A program made the translations under genes and the position numbers. Shown one piece after another: positions 48,526-59,551 of a DNA stretch of 64,000 nt. The notes below the pieces were generated by a model. That model worked only from the letters and a program-made list of their open reading frames with translations. It was not told the origin of the DNA and did not search any database. The DNA comes from Periconia sp. R9002 (Eukaryota; Ascomycota; Dothideomycetes; Pleosporales; Periconiaceae), in NCBI GenBank assembly GCA_023627715.1, contig JAMAHW010000007.1, positions 62,001 to 126,000 on the forward strand, read 5' to 3'. How positions within the stretch are numbered: position 1 is the first letter of the stretch; each line of letters starts with the position of its first letter.

Positions 48526-49798
48526 ATGTCGACCAACCCGGGACCCGAGGAATGGGAGAACCAAAGACTCAGGATTCTGGTCCCAACCACCATTCTTTTC
48601 GGTTTGGCCACAATCTTCCTGGGCTGGAGATGTATTTACGGATTTACACATGGGCGCAAGTTTCTCGTCTGTGATTACCTTCTGGTACTATCTTGGGTAT
48701 GTATTGTTGCTGATCATCATTCTTCCCCAGACACTGACTCTTACCAGGCTATGTCAGTTGTGAACGTTGCATTGCGCTTCATACTGGTAGATGTAGCACT
48801 GGGTCGACACTTCAAAGATCCAACAATAGGTTTTGAAAATATCATGCGCTATTCATACCTTCTGTGGATCAATCAGATTATCAACATCGTTGCAGTGGCT
48901 ATACTCAAATGGTCCATTTGCGCATATCTTCTCGTTGCCGACTTCTCGAAACTATACCGAGCCATTGTATGGTTCTCTATTCTCCTAATTCTGGCATTTA
49001 ACTTCCTGGCACCCGTCTTGACGTTGTTTGGATGTACTCCGTTAGAAGCAAACTGGAACAGAGGCATCAAAGGAAAATGCTGGGCTCGAGGAACTTTACC
49101 TCTGAGTTATGCTCAAGGGATCATCAACATTCTAACAGACGTCATGTACGTCGTGGCTCCGCTGATCTACCTTTCGCAAGTGCAACTGCCAAAGCGTACG
49201 CAATGGAGCCTTCGCATTGTCTTCATCCTCAGTATCGCGTGAGTGTCGATCCATGAACCCTGCTCCACTAGAACTAACGAAAAACAGTGCAACCGTGTGC
49301 TCGATCTTCAAGACAATCGAGCTGAAAACCATCACGAGCACCAAAGACCCGACATGGGACGGCGTCAACCTCGCCATTTGGTCCGGCTCTGAACTCTACG
49401 TTGGAATTCTCATCGCATCCCTCCCACCGCTGCGCAAAGCCTTCGATGACCTCTTCAAGCGCTACTTCCCTGGCATCGGACAAACCACGCGCTCCAACAC
49501 CGGCGGCTACGAGAACTACGGCAAACACACTTCCGGCTCGCATAACGTGCACATGCAAACGTTTGGCTCGAGGAATCCACGTGGGAACCGTCCTGCCGGA
49601 GAGAGCGTTCTGGATAGCGATGACGAGAGCGCAAAAGCAATTCTCGATGAGGGTCCCTTCAAAGGCGACGGGATCAGGAAGACTACCCAGGTTACTATCG
49701 ACGAAGAGCGATCAATCGATCACCCGTCGGCTACACCCATGGAGCAAGAACTCTGGATGGACTCTACGGGCAGGATTAGGCAAGGCCCTCCTCCGTGA
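48526..49798 (+). CDS. Rhodopsin-domain (Pth11-like) integral membrane protein
   Basis: Three exons, 48526-48696, 48748-49238 and 49288-49798, give 390 residues. About seven hydrophobic helices are spread over residues 17-270 (for example LVPTTILFGLATIFLGW and VWFSILLILAFNFLAPVLTLF), followed by a cytosolic, Ser/Gly-rich tail of about 120 residues. This is the 'fungal rhodopsin-domain' architecture that includes Pth11-like receptors, without an N-terminal CFEM domain. Typical landmarks are WRCIYGFTHGRKFLVCDYLLVLSW, FGCTPLEANW, and DVMYVVAPLIYLSQVQLP. Intron 1 is 51 nt, divisible by three and without stop codons, so retained transcripts would also be readable. The ligand and role are unknown; related proteins act in surface or host sensing. 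Confidence 0.85.
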
Positions 49799-52700
49799 TG
49801 TTGAATCACGTTCGTGCAGTTAGCGGACATTTGCAATTTCCTTTTGTTTGTAGCTTTAGCCCAATCGCTCTATACTATTCTGTGTAAATAATCAATTGAT
49901 GGTAGTTGAGTAGAATCAATAATGATGTTAGAACATCATAATAAAAACTATTTTGACGATATGTTTTCACAGTTCTGGGGTACGTTACACACATGTATGT
50001 CTTCAAATGCATGGTCCTGTGTCTGTTCTACTATGGAGAAGTGTCACATCGCCAACGCGGAAAAAAAAACAAAGCATCTTCGTCAGCACTCCGTTACTAC
50101 CGATGAGTCTCTCGGTTCTTACAAATCAATCTCAAACTCAAATGCCGTCTACATGGCTGAAAATTCTCTTACTTTCTAGTCACGAAGCTAGTCAAGCCAC
50201 TGCTTGCTTAACGAAAGTAAGAATCCTGCGAAATTCGCACGTTTCGTTCCATCTTTTTTGATCCTTTCGCTTACAAGGCTTGCGAAAGCCTCCGCTCCTT
50301 TCCGGCCACCCACCTAACCTCAACCTGGCAGCACATACAATCGGAATAGGAAAAAGTTTTACACCAATTAGGTACAACCGAGATTTTACGATAAAATGAA
50401 CGAGTTCACGACTCGTGAAAATGCGAATAATATTTCAGACTTTGTTACAGTCTGTCACTCAATTATAATGCGCCCCCCCTTGCTCTCCCTGTCGGCCTAC
50501 GGGATGATCACTCCGACGACCGCCACCAACACTTCGAAAATCTTCCTCCTGACTAACATCCTTTCTGATTTCGAACTTGACATCGCACGCTGAGCCTTGA
50601 GGAGTGAGTTATTTTCATTCAAACGTGGGGTGCAAATTTTGCTCTACAGATAGTGTCAGTCATCTACAGGGGAATGAAGGCTGGCAATGGCACAAATGAG
50701 GTATAGAGTTCGACTGAGCATTTTCCCTGAATTGAAAGTTCTGGCTCGTAATTGTGTATCCGAGGGTAGGATGAGAGCGTTGACCTGACGGTTGAAGATC
50801 TAGGTGAGAAGTTGACAGGAAAGAGCCTGCTCTCCCAAGAAAAAGACGAAGTTGAATGATTTTAAATTGATCATCACAGAGTATTGCTACACTGGGTATC
50901 GACGCAGGCAGAAAAAACAGTGTAATGTCCTGGGCCAGGACGGGCACACAGGCAACTGTTTGCGCACGTGGCGAGATGGAATAGAAGCTTTCTTCCTTTC
51001 TAGCACATTGAGCTAATGTAGGATATATCGTATTGGTCTGACGATCGTTGATTAGAATCGTCCTAGTTTCTGCTGTCTACGCAGGTTGAGGCCTCGAAAG
51101 CAAGATTGGAGTTAACTAATATTTACGAGCCAGAAGGTGAACACGTCCAAGACTTTCCTCATCTTGTATGTATAACTATTATACATAGAAGAGCAATAGT
51201 CGATCACTTTGCTGATTCAACAGAAACATTGAACCAGTAAAAGCGAGAATGAAAAGCCTTTACAACCCACACCCACTGCCTCAACATTTCTCCATCATAT
51301 CGCATCCCACCTCATCACGATTCGTTCACAACATATCGCATACCTTATCCCGGAACCATAGTAGAAACCCCTCATCATTATCCAGCATTTAGCATCCATA
51401 ACCAGCTGCTCGCAACGTGAAGCTGGAGAGTATGAGATTGTGAAAGGTGATTATGTGATTGTTATCACATTTCACTCAGCCTCAATTCTGCTTAGCTTAT
51501 CTTCCGGATTCCCCTCCCTTCAAAAATCAGAGCACACTGCATATGTGGAACCATTCGTCATTCTTCTTTGGTTGCTGTGTTTCAAATGATGGCGAAGAAA
51601 ATTTGTGGAACCTGTATATGTAGATGGGAAAGCGGTTACGAAATATTATGTGACGGAAAATTGAAAGCCTGCCGTGTATCCCTTTGATTACGGAAAAGAG
51701 AGCCTCCAGGGAGGAAAGGGGGACGGCAAAAACTGGAACAGGCGCGCGATGTATAGGCAGATATATGTGGAGGTGGAAAAAAAGCAAAGTCGGTATCGAT
51801 AGTAGCATAGGGGAAGCTCCGTGTGCCACTTCTGCATACCGGCATCGGGCCCGATTGGATCCAACGCACATCGGAGACGGGACGCTGCCCGTTTCCTTGT
51901 GTACCTGCATGAGAGACAAGATGTCGTTACGATCTGTCGGTATTGGAGGTTACACAATTTTCTTCAATTGACTTTGTTTCGGCCAACAAGCCGAATTTTT
52001 GTGTAGCTATAGACTATAGTGCGGGTGGAGGTTTGAACTGTGCGTTTGTTTTTTCTGGATTTATGTGCTTTTGCCGTTACACAGATGCGCGCTAAGCATG
52101 TACGCCAGTGAAGCGGCAATCGGATACATGACCCAGCATTCCCAGGTTGACAGTGAAATGACACCTGTACGCCCCTTGCTGGATCGTGAAACGGTGGATT
52201 TTGCGTTCCAGACAATGGTTGCATGCGACGTGCCTGATGTTTCTGTGTGAACGTATGTGTGCAAGAAAGCAGGAGATGAAGAGACGGCGATACCAATGTT
52301 GCTTTTGCCCCTCAGAGCTCAGGCTTGGTCTTTTGTTTTTCTGGTTTAAAAAACTGGACCTGTCCGGGTTGCTTTCGATTCTTGAAACACTTCCAACTGC
52401 TTCAGTCTTGACGTTTCCAGGCACTATTCATCATCTTTCTCCTACTCGTGTAAATCTCTAAGAACACTACCTCGAGTTTCGCGGGAAACTAGTTGCTGAG
52501 AGAACGCAGTTCCTACCTCTAATTTTTACTTGTTGTCCCGAGAACATTTCTCTACCTGCGTACATTTTCAGTAGCCTCCCTAGACTTTTTCAAATCCCGT
52601 ATCAGCACAGAATCGTTAAAACCCTGGGCAGCGACTATATACCCACCTTTTGATCAGATCGGCTCCATCACCGACATCCATTCGTTCGGGCGCAAATTCG

Positions 52701-54006
52701 AGCCATGTGCGACATCTACTACACGCTTTACAGCTGCCACCACTGGGTGCCACAACCGTCTGAGCATAATGGACTTCTTGTTCGTCTATGCAACGAGGCG
52801 AGGGACCACAGACTCGGGCAGGCATGCCCAACAACGCGTCGAACACACAAGGTGGAGAGCCGGAGCGAGGGAGTGTGTCAGAAATGTCTCTGGAGGAAAA
52901 TGACAATATAATCAAGATTTGAAGCTCTTTTGTGTCGATGGAGGGCAATCTTTGGTATGGTCCTTGGAGAAGGATAAGTCGAACAAAGAGAAAGAGCTTG
53001 GGGAAGACAGAAATGGTCAAGAATGGAAAGTAGAGAAGACGAGAGCGAAGAGTTAAAGCATGACTATAGCTACCGATGAGGAGGGTTTGAGTGGTACATT
53101 TATGGAAGGGAATCCTAGACGGAAAGATGAGCAGTGGACGGATACTCATGTCTTATACCTATATCAATGTTGGGAGGTCATTTGAAAGTTGCGTTGGGAA
53201 AGCGAGTCTTTTTCGGTTGGCGAGAATGCTATAACAATTTCAATGTAAGTATAACGACAGGATGACTATAGGGGCGGCAGAATTCGCTATTGATTTCTTG
53301 CCTGCAGGGTACTGAGAAGCGAATGGTTTGGGTTTTGGCTTTGTGGGAGTTTTTAACTGACTAGAAGAACATCCGAATTAAAATAATGAGATAATGATCG
53401 TAATTGTAGAAAAATATATACCTAGGTAATTAGATACACAAAGCCGTCATTAGATGACGTGCGGGGATAAGTGCCATGAATTGATGGTGGAGGTGGCAGG
53501 AGCTGAGTCAGCACTCTATAGCCGCAAAGAGCCGAGGGCCGACCGCTAACCTGATGGGGCTAGCCGGTTAGATCATAAGGAAGCTCGCCTTTCACATGTC
53601 GACCTAAACGTTGACCGCATTCCTCGACGCGTCACATGCTCGATGTCAAGCCAAGGCAGGGAGCTCGAAGGCGGCGGAGCCATGAAACGAATCAACCAGT
53701 CAGTCAGTCAGTCAAGCAGTCAGTCCACGAGTGAATGACTGTCTATGGCTGGCGTCTGAGGAGTTGGCCTTCGCTCCCTCCTCTCTACACATATACTCTA
53801 CACTTCTACATATACATTTACGTGTTTTTGTCCATGTTTCTCTTGTTCTTTTGGCCTCAATTAGCTGCTCGGAACTAGCGATCAATTCGATTTGACTGCA
53901 TAAATCAAAGAAAGATTGAAGTTCCTCCATATGCACTGATTACCAGTACCTACTGCTGTGCAGACGTCTATACAACAGTTCGTGGCAGGTCAACGACTGG
54001 GTGAAA
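49799..54006. other. Gene-poor 4.2 kb
   Basis: Apart from the possible small Cys/His gene at 52705 there is no supportable gene. The ORFs seen are short, with biased composition, on both strands. A CAGT run lies at 53698-53722 and TACCTAGGTA-type motifs near 53420. Confidence 0.5.
52705..52911 (+). CDS. Possible small Cys/His-rich protein (68 residues)
   Basis: The ORF begins MCDIYYTLYSCHHWVPQPSE and ends with the CQKC pair. Cysteines at 2 and 11, a CHH at 11-13, then LC, QACP and VCQKC give the pattern C-x8-C-x-H ... C ... C ... C-x2-C, which I recall from small ascomycete proteins of unknown function that look like zinc-ribbon mini-proteins. The ATG is in fair context (AGCCATGTG). Against it are the short length and the absence of neighbours. 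I can name no function. Confidence 0.45.
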   Translation: MCDIYYTLYSCHHWVPQPSEHNGLLVRLCNEARDHRLGQACPTTRRTHKVESRSEGVCQKCLWRKMTI

Positions 54007-56412
54007 ATGATAGACCATGTATTGGGAAGGCCATCGGTGCAGTTTCGGAAAATACAGGTCCTAGCAGTGGTGTCGTTCTGGTCTTTCTACCTTTACAGGT
54101 TTGCAGCCAATCCTTACCGACCACTTAACTCCAACGCTGACATTCACACATACAGAGGGGACCGTCATGGCCCGCCCTTCATTCGCCGCATCTCCTCACT
54201 CCTCTCCACCAGACTCACAACATGGCAGACCGTGCTAATAACTCTGCTATACCTCTACCTCGCACGTAATTTCGGGAAGCTGCTATCCCTCGAATGCCCC
54301 GAACCTCTCGCTAACCTGTACTCGCGCTCCTACTTCCGGGCCACATGGGTAACAACAGCTCTGGATGCGGGCTTCTGGTCTGCCATGCGTATTAAGCGTA
54401 AGGGCCTGCGTGACTTTCTGTCTATGGTGTTCAGCGTGTATTATATGATCTGCGCAGAACAAGCGGATGAGAAGGTCAGGAAAGTTAGAGCGACGTTGAC
54501 TGTCGATCATTTACGAGTGAGCTGGAACAAAGGAACTACACCATATCTTTCCGCCCTAACAAACGTTATGCGACCGAGGTTGATGTGGTACCCGCCTCGC
54601 AAGATTCGAATACCGCGCCCCAAGGCCAGCAGCTATACAGATCCCATCATTGGGTGGCTCTACTACAATGGCCCTCTTTCGGCGCTGAAACGAGAAGATA
54701 AGGTTGTGCTAGACATTCCAGGTGGGGGTTTCGTGGCCATGACTCCAAGACATCATGATGATAAACTGTTGGGCTGGGCCGGCAAAACTGGTTTGCCTGT
54801 TTTGAGTCTGGATTATAGGAAAGCACCCGAATGGCCGTACCCATATGCCCTGAATGAATGCTATGATGTCTATCATACCATTGTATCGACCAAAGGGCGT
54901 TGTATGGGACTCTCAGGCGAACAGATGCCCAGAATCGTCGTGAGCGGTGATTCCGCCGGCGGCAATTTGGCTGTTGGTATGGTTCTCATGATCCTCCAGG
55001 CGGCGTCGACCGAAACTCGACGGTGGCAAGGTGAAGAACCTTTGCCAGCTCCCACAGGAGTCGTTCTCATCTACCCAGCTTTGGACATGAATATTGGCAA
55101 CTGGATGACCGACGAGCAAATGGCATTGATCCGTGACCGCAAGAGCCGGAAGCAAAACAAGACTATTCTTCGCCACAAAAGTGAAGACTATCGTCATCTA
55201 GCACCCAACACACCTGCTGCCTCTGACCATTCTGACAGCGAGGACGAAAACCAAAATCCTGCTTATCCTGTTCTGGGTCCCAAATCTGCCGCCCCGACTC
55301 CTACGAGCGAGAAAGTGCTCACTTCACCGCACACCCCCATCCGGACATCTGCGGCTCACACAGGTCAAGACAAGCAATCCTTACCTCCTATAAATACTGT
55401 TTTGGGGAACCTTCACGGCTCAGCAACGAACCAAGTGGTGCAAACTCCAGATGCGCTGACCCCTAAAACCAATCCACAACAAACGCCCGCAGCACCTCCA
55501 ACACAGATTAAGACACGTCTCGCCATGTCTTCTATGATATCCTATTTTAACGACCGGATTCTGACACCGGAGATGATGCGCGCCATGATCATCCTCTACA
55601 TCGGACCCCACAATCGCCCCGATTTCTCCACCGACTTCCTCCTTTCCCCTTTGCTGGCGCCCGAGTCCTTACTGTCCAAGTTCCCACGGCTGTGGATGCT
55701 GACTGGCGAGCGTGACCCCCTCGTTGATGACACTGTAATCTTTGCGGGGCGTTTACGGCAGGCCAAGCGGGCTGAGTGGCTGTACGCTCAAGAAATGGGA
55801 CTTCCGTGGGCGCGGGGAGAATGGCAGGAAGAGCGATGGCTCAACGTGGAACTTGTTCCGGGTATTAGTCATGGGTTTTTGCAGTTTGTGAGCGTGTTTC
55901 CCGAAGGCTGGAAGTTTATAACGCGATGCGGCAAGTGGTTCCAGGAAGCTTTTGAGTTGGATGACGACGACCATGCTCGACAAGGGCACATGACCTCGGA
56001 AACACCATTGACTACTGATCCTGATGCGAAGAGGCGGCGAGGAAGCGATTACTTCGGCCCAGATGCTACGCTTGGTCTTGCCGAGGTTGTGGACAGTTTA
56101 TCCCGCTCTGCTCGTTCATCGCGACACCATCACCGCTCCAACACGGCATCGTCTGCCGATGAAGACAAACCCTTGGAGATGTCGGTGTATAAGGGGAAAG
56201 GCAAACCAAGTCCGCCAAACCCACAAACTTCCAAAGAGCCGGCGCGAGTAAACGGCACGAGCTCGGGGCGCACGAGCGGAAGGGGCAAAAGAGTCAAGGA
56301 AAGGGGTAGGCGGAGGAGCTTGGTCAGTCTGGCAAGTGAAGACGATTTGTTGGGGCGTAGAATGAAGGGACTTACTAGCGGTCTGCATGGTGGTGAGCCT
56401 GAGGAACTGTAG
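54007..56412 (+). CDS. HSL-type alpha/beta hydrolase (lipase/esterase), membrane-anchored
   Basis: A single ORF of 801 residues from the ATG at 54007. Two hydrophobic segments near the N-terminus (VLAVVSFWSFYLYRF and WQTVLITLLYLYLA) should place it in a membrane. The hydrolase core has IPGGGFVAM (239-242 GGG), VLSLDYRKAPEWPYP and the nucleophile Ser316 in VSGDSAGGNL. It continues with GERDPLVDD (Asp) and GISHGFLQF (His) near the end of the core, so the triad looks complete. The His that normally begins the oxyanion HGGG motif is a Pro here. A Ser/Pro/Thr-rich insert of about 110 residues separates the Ser from the Asp. The last 140 residues are charged and low-complexity. Substrate is probably an acylglycerol or sterol ester, but this is inference. 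Confidence 0.88.
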   Translation: MIDHVLGRPSVQFRKIQVLAVVSFWSFYLYRFAANPYRPLNSNADIHTYRGDRHGPPFIRRISSLLSTRLTTWQTVLITLLYLYLARNFGKLLSLECPEPLANLYSRSYFRATWVTTALDAGFWSAMRIKRKGLRDFLSMVFSVYYMICAEQADEKVRKVRATLTVDHLRVSWNKGTTPYLSALTNVMRPRLMWYPPRKIRIPRPKASSYTDPIIGWLYYNGPLSALKREDKVVLDIPGGGFVAMTPRHHDDKLLGWAGKTGLPVLSLDYRKAPEWPYPYALNECYDVYHTIVSTKGRCMGLSGEQMPRIVVSGDSAGGNLAVGMVLMILQAASTETRRWQGEEPLPAPTGVVLIYPALDMNIGNWMTDEQMALIRDRKSRKQNKTILRHKSEDYRHLAPNTPAASDHSDSEDENQNPAYPVLGPKSAAPTPTSEKVLTSPHTPIRTSAAHTGQDKQSLPPINTVLGNLHGSATNQVVQTPDALTPKTNPQQTPAAPPTQIKTRLAMSSMISYFNDRILTPEMMRAMIILYIGPHNRPDFSTDFLLSPLLAPESLLSKFPRLWMLTGERDPLVDDTVIFAGRLRQAKRAEWLYAQEMGLPWARGEWQEERWLNVELVPGISHGFLQFVSVFPEGWKFITRCGKWFQEAFELDDDDHARQGHMTSETPLTTDPDAKRRRGSDYFGPDATLGLAEVVDSLSRSARSSRHHHRSNTASSADEDKPLEMSVYKGKGKPSPPNPQTSKEPARVNGTSSGRTSGRGKRVKERGRRRSLVSLASEDDLLGRRMKGLTSGLHGGEPEEL

Positions 56413-57071
56413 ATATGGCAGAAGCAAAAGTAGATACAATTCATTTACGTACATAGAAATCATCTGCATACGATCAATATCTTTGCTAATTCACATTTCC
56501 CTTTTCATTCTATCTACCGGTTTTAAGTAACGTACATTCTGACGATTAATTGGACAAAGCAGCCCTTTATACTGTATGCCGTGAATGAGATAATGAATTC
56601 GACGTAGCTCACACAGGTTTTTTCTACCTTCCCGATGCCATCATTGAAATCGAAGTCAACTGTATCGGATGCCAGCCAATTGTTATACGAAGCGATCGCC
56701 ATCTCAACCATTGAGATCTCATCCACATGGAAAAATAACAAACCTTTCCCCAGCACTCACGCGAACAACATGCTTCTTCGAAACGTCAAATTCGACAAAA
56801 ATATCCGGGTCTCCGGAACCGCTGGTCAATAATCATTCATTACCCCACAATGATCACCCTCCCGACGTGCGACGACCCCTCATCTCCATGACGAACACCA
56901 CCTGCACGAACTAAGAGGGGACATCCCCCGCTAGTTGAACACGAATTGAAAATGCGGATAAAAGCCCAAAGCTGGAAGGGGGAAGCTGTGTTATGCATGA
57001 TCCCTTCCAAACAAGAAGATAAACAGGGAAACGCCGATTCTGCGGGAGATTTCATATATTAAGAGGGAGAT
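56413..57071. other. Intergenic between hydrolase and dehydrogenase genes
   Basis: About 660 bp holding the hydrolase 3' end and the dehydrogenase promoter. Nothing else is evident. Confidence 0.5.
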
Positions 57072-58519
57072 ATGTCGACACAGCCGAAAGACGCAGATGT
57101 GGTCCTGTTGCTGGATCCTGATCACGACCCGGGAGAGACGGAATATCATCACCAACAGCACGATCAGAGCAATAGTAAGAGTACGGATACTGTGGGGAAC
57201 ATGGGCGGCAAGATGAAAGCTGTGCATTATGAGGGCCCCTTCAAGGTTTCGGTCAAGGAGATCGACATGCCCAAGCTCCTCCACCCAGACGACGTTATTG
57301 TCAAAATTTCCACGGCCGGTAAACCCAACCATCACACCAAGATGAAATCGTAAGCGAACAGAAAAAGCTGACAATCAGTATGCAGCAATTTGCGGATCTG
57401 ATCTACACATGTATCAAGGCCGCACCGCTGCGGAAGCCGGCTTGGTCTTCGGTCACGAGAACATGGGGGTAGTCATTGAAACCGGACCAGGAGTGACTCT
57501 ATTGGAGAAAGGCGACCGGATCGTGCTGCCTTTTAACGTCGCGGACGGCCGATGCCGCAATTGCGAGGAGGGCCGCACGGCCTTCTGCACGGGTGTCAAT
57601 CCTGGGTTTGCTGGCGGCGCGTACGGTTACGTTGCTATGGGGCCTTATCAGGGTGGTCAAGCGCAGTACCTGCGTGTGCCCTTTGCGGATTTCAATGCTT
57701 TGAAGTTACCAAAGGGAACAGAACATGAGGCTGATTTTGCGATGTTGGCGGATATTTTCCCCACTGGATGGCATGGGCTGGAGCTCGCCGGATTCAAGCC
57801 TGGTGAGTCGGTGGCTGTTTTCGGCGCCGGTAAGTTGCGTTCCTAGGGACCCTTAAAGTGTTGCTGACCGGACAGGTCCTGTGGGTTTGATGGCGGCATA
57901 TAGTGGTGTTATCCGTGGCGCAAGCAAAGTGTTCGTCGTCGACACTGTCCCTGAGCGATTGGAGGCAGCGAAGAAAATCGGATGCATACCAGTCGATTTT
58001 AAACAAAGTGATCCAGTAGAGCAGATCATACAGCAGAATGACGGCATGGTAGACCGTGCAGTCGACGCAGTTGGATACCAAGCAGTAGACGCATCCGGAA
58101 GCAAAGAGAAACCAAACATTGTCCTTGATCAATTGATCATGGTCACCAGACCTACTGGAGGCCTCGGCATTCCGGGGCTATACGTTCCAGCTGATCCAGG
58201 AGCTCCCGACGAACAGAGTAAGAAAGGCCAAATTCTTCTCTCTTTTGGAAAGCTATTCGAAAAGGTATGTACCAAACGGCTACAATTCCGCATCCGTATA
58301 CTAAAAATTTTCCAGGGGTTGTCTTTAGGCACCGGACAGTGCAATGTCAAAGCATACAATCGGTATCTCCGTGATCTCATCATTTCTGGAAAAGCCAAAC
58401 CAAGTTTCGTGGTATCGCATGAGATAACGATTGATGACGCACCTGATGCATACGCAAAATTCGATAAGAGGATAGATGGGTATACGAAGGTTTTGATTCA
58501 TCCGAACGGGACACTGTAA
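57072..58519 (+). CDS. Zinc-dependent alcohol/formaldehyde dehydrogenase
   Basis: Four exons, 57072-57318, 57386-57829, 57876-58264 and 58316-58519, give 427 residues. It belongs to the glutathione-independent formaldehyde-dehydrogenase branch of medium-chain zinc dehydrogenases. Landmarks are AICGSDLHMY (catalytic zinc Cys), GHENMGVV (zinc His), the structural zinc cysteines in CRNCEEGRTAFC, the NAD-binding VAVFGAGPVGLMAA, and VDAVGYQA. The second intron interrupts the NAD-binding motif and restores a split Gly codon. The first 47 residues (Asp/His-rich) are an extension compared with what I recall for the family. ATGs at 57201 and 57213 would give the standard start MKAVHYEGPFKV. Substrate is not settled by sequence. 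Confidence 0.92.
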
Positions 58520-58727
58520 GCTATCCTTGTCTGCGTATTTCAGTGTTGTGGTATATATCGGAGGGGTAGCACCTAAGCTGTCAGCACGACTATTTTTGGT
58601 TATATGAATATCAACTACTAAGCAGGGTGATTGGAGGGCCATACTTTTTCAACATTCCTGCTACCCAAATACGTGCGTATCAATTGATCCGTATTCTGTC
58701 TGGTCGTGACTTGTGTCTGTCATGTGG

Positions 58728-59325
58728 CTAGACGTAATCGCTCTTTTCCACCACGTAAGCCTTCACGATCTTGACTTCTTGCACTGGTCTGTCCTCTTTA
58801 TCCGTCTTGACAAGTCCCAACTTTTTGACAACCTGCATTCCATTCTTTACCCTCCCGAAAATGGTATGCTTTCCATCCAACCATGGGGTGGGTGCAAGGG
58901 TAATGAAGAACTGGGATCCGTTTGTATTTGGCCTAAAAAAGTCAGAAACCATGAATTAACGATATTGCTCCTTTCACAACACGTACCCAGAGTTCGCCAT
59001 ACTCAGAATGCCTGCTCCAGTGTGCTTGAGAGCGGGCGTAATCTCGTCTTCGAACTTCTCGCCGTAGATGGATGCGCCTCCACGACCGGTTCCCGTAGGA
59101 TCACCGCCCTGAATCATGAAGTTGGGTATAATGCGGTGGAAAATGAGTCCATTGAAGTAGTTACGCTGCGCGAGGGTGGAGAAGTTGGTGCATGTCTTCG
59201 GGGCATGGTCGGTGTATAGCTCGACGGTGATATTGCCCTGAAAAGAGTGGTGAGTACATAATTCGGGATTCTTCAGCTGATACGAAGCTTACCAGAGTTG
59301 TTTCAAGTGCAACTTCGGTCGTCAT
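58728..59325 (-). CDS. Cyclophilin peptidyl-prolyl isomerase, PPIL1 type
   Basis: Three exons, 59325-59293, 59237-58987 and 58932-58728, give 162 residues, the single-domain PPIL1 length. The start [19 protein letters not shown] matches PPIL1. The cyclophilin core is intact: [59 protein letters not shown] and [11 protein letters not shown], including the catalytic Arg in FHR and the FITLA block. PPIL1 is a spliceosomal isomerase associated with SNW1/Prp45. The gene is divergent from RQT4 with 226 bp between starts. The 11-codon first exon is supported by the frame-exact join to GNITVELY. Confidence 0.93.
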
Positions 59326-59551
59326 GGCGGATGGTGAGTTCAATGGTGGCAGCATCCAATGTCCGGCGGCTTCTGAAATGTTGCCCCGCTAATTGAGAGG
59401 AAGCTAGCACCGCCACCTCGCGCCACATATGTGGCTTGAGCTACTGTGTACTACTCATTATGATTCAGTCTCGCACTCTAGGCCCTTACTCTTTCGTCTG
59501 AGACGACAACGACATTGATCTTGCAACTCCTTCTGCGAAATCCAGAACGTC
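59326..59551. promoter_or_regulatory. Bidirectional promoter, PPIL1 / RQT4
   Basis: A 226-bp spacer between divergent start codons. No recognisable factor site stands out. Confidence 0.55.

Noticed and set aside
52616..53149. 177-codon minus ORF over the small Cys-rich gene
   Set aside because: Composition is irregular and the opposite strand has the more convincing Cys pattern.
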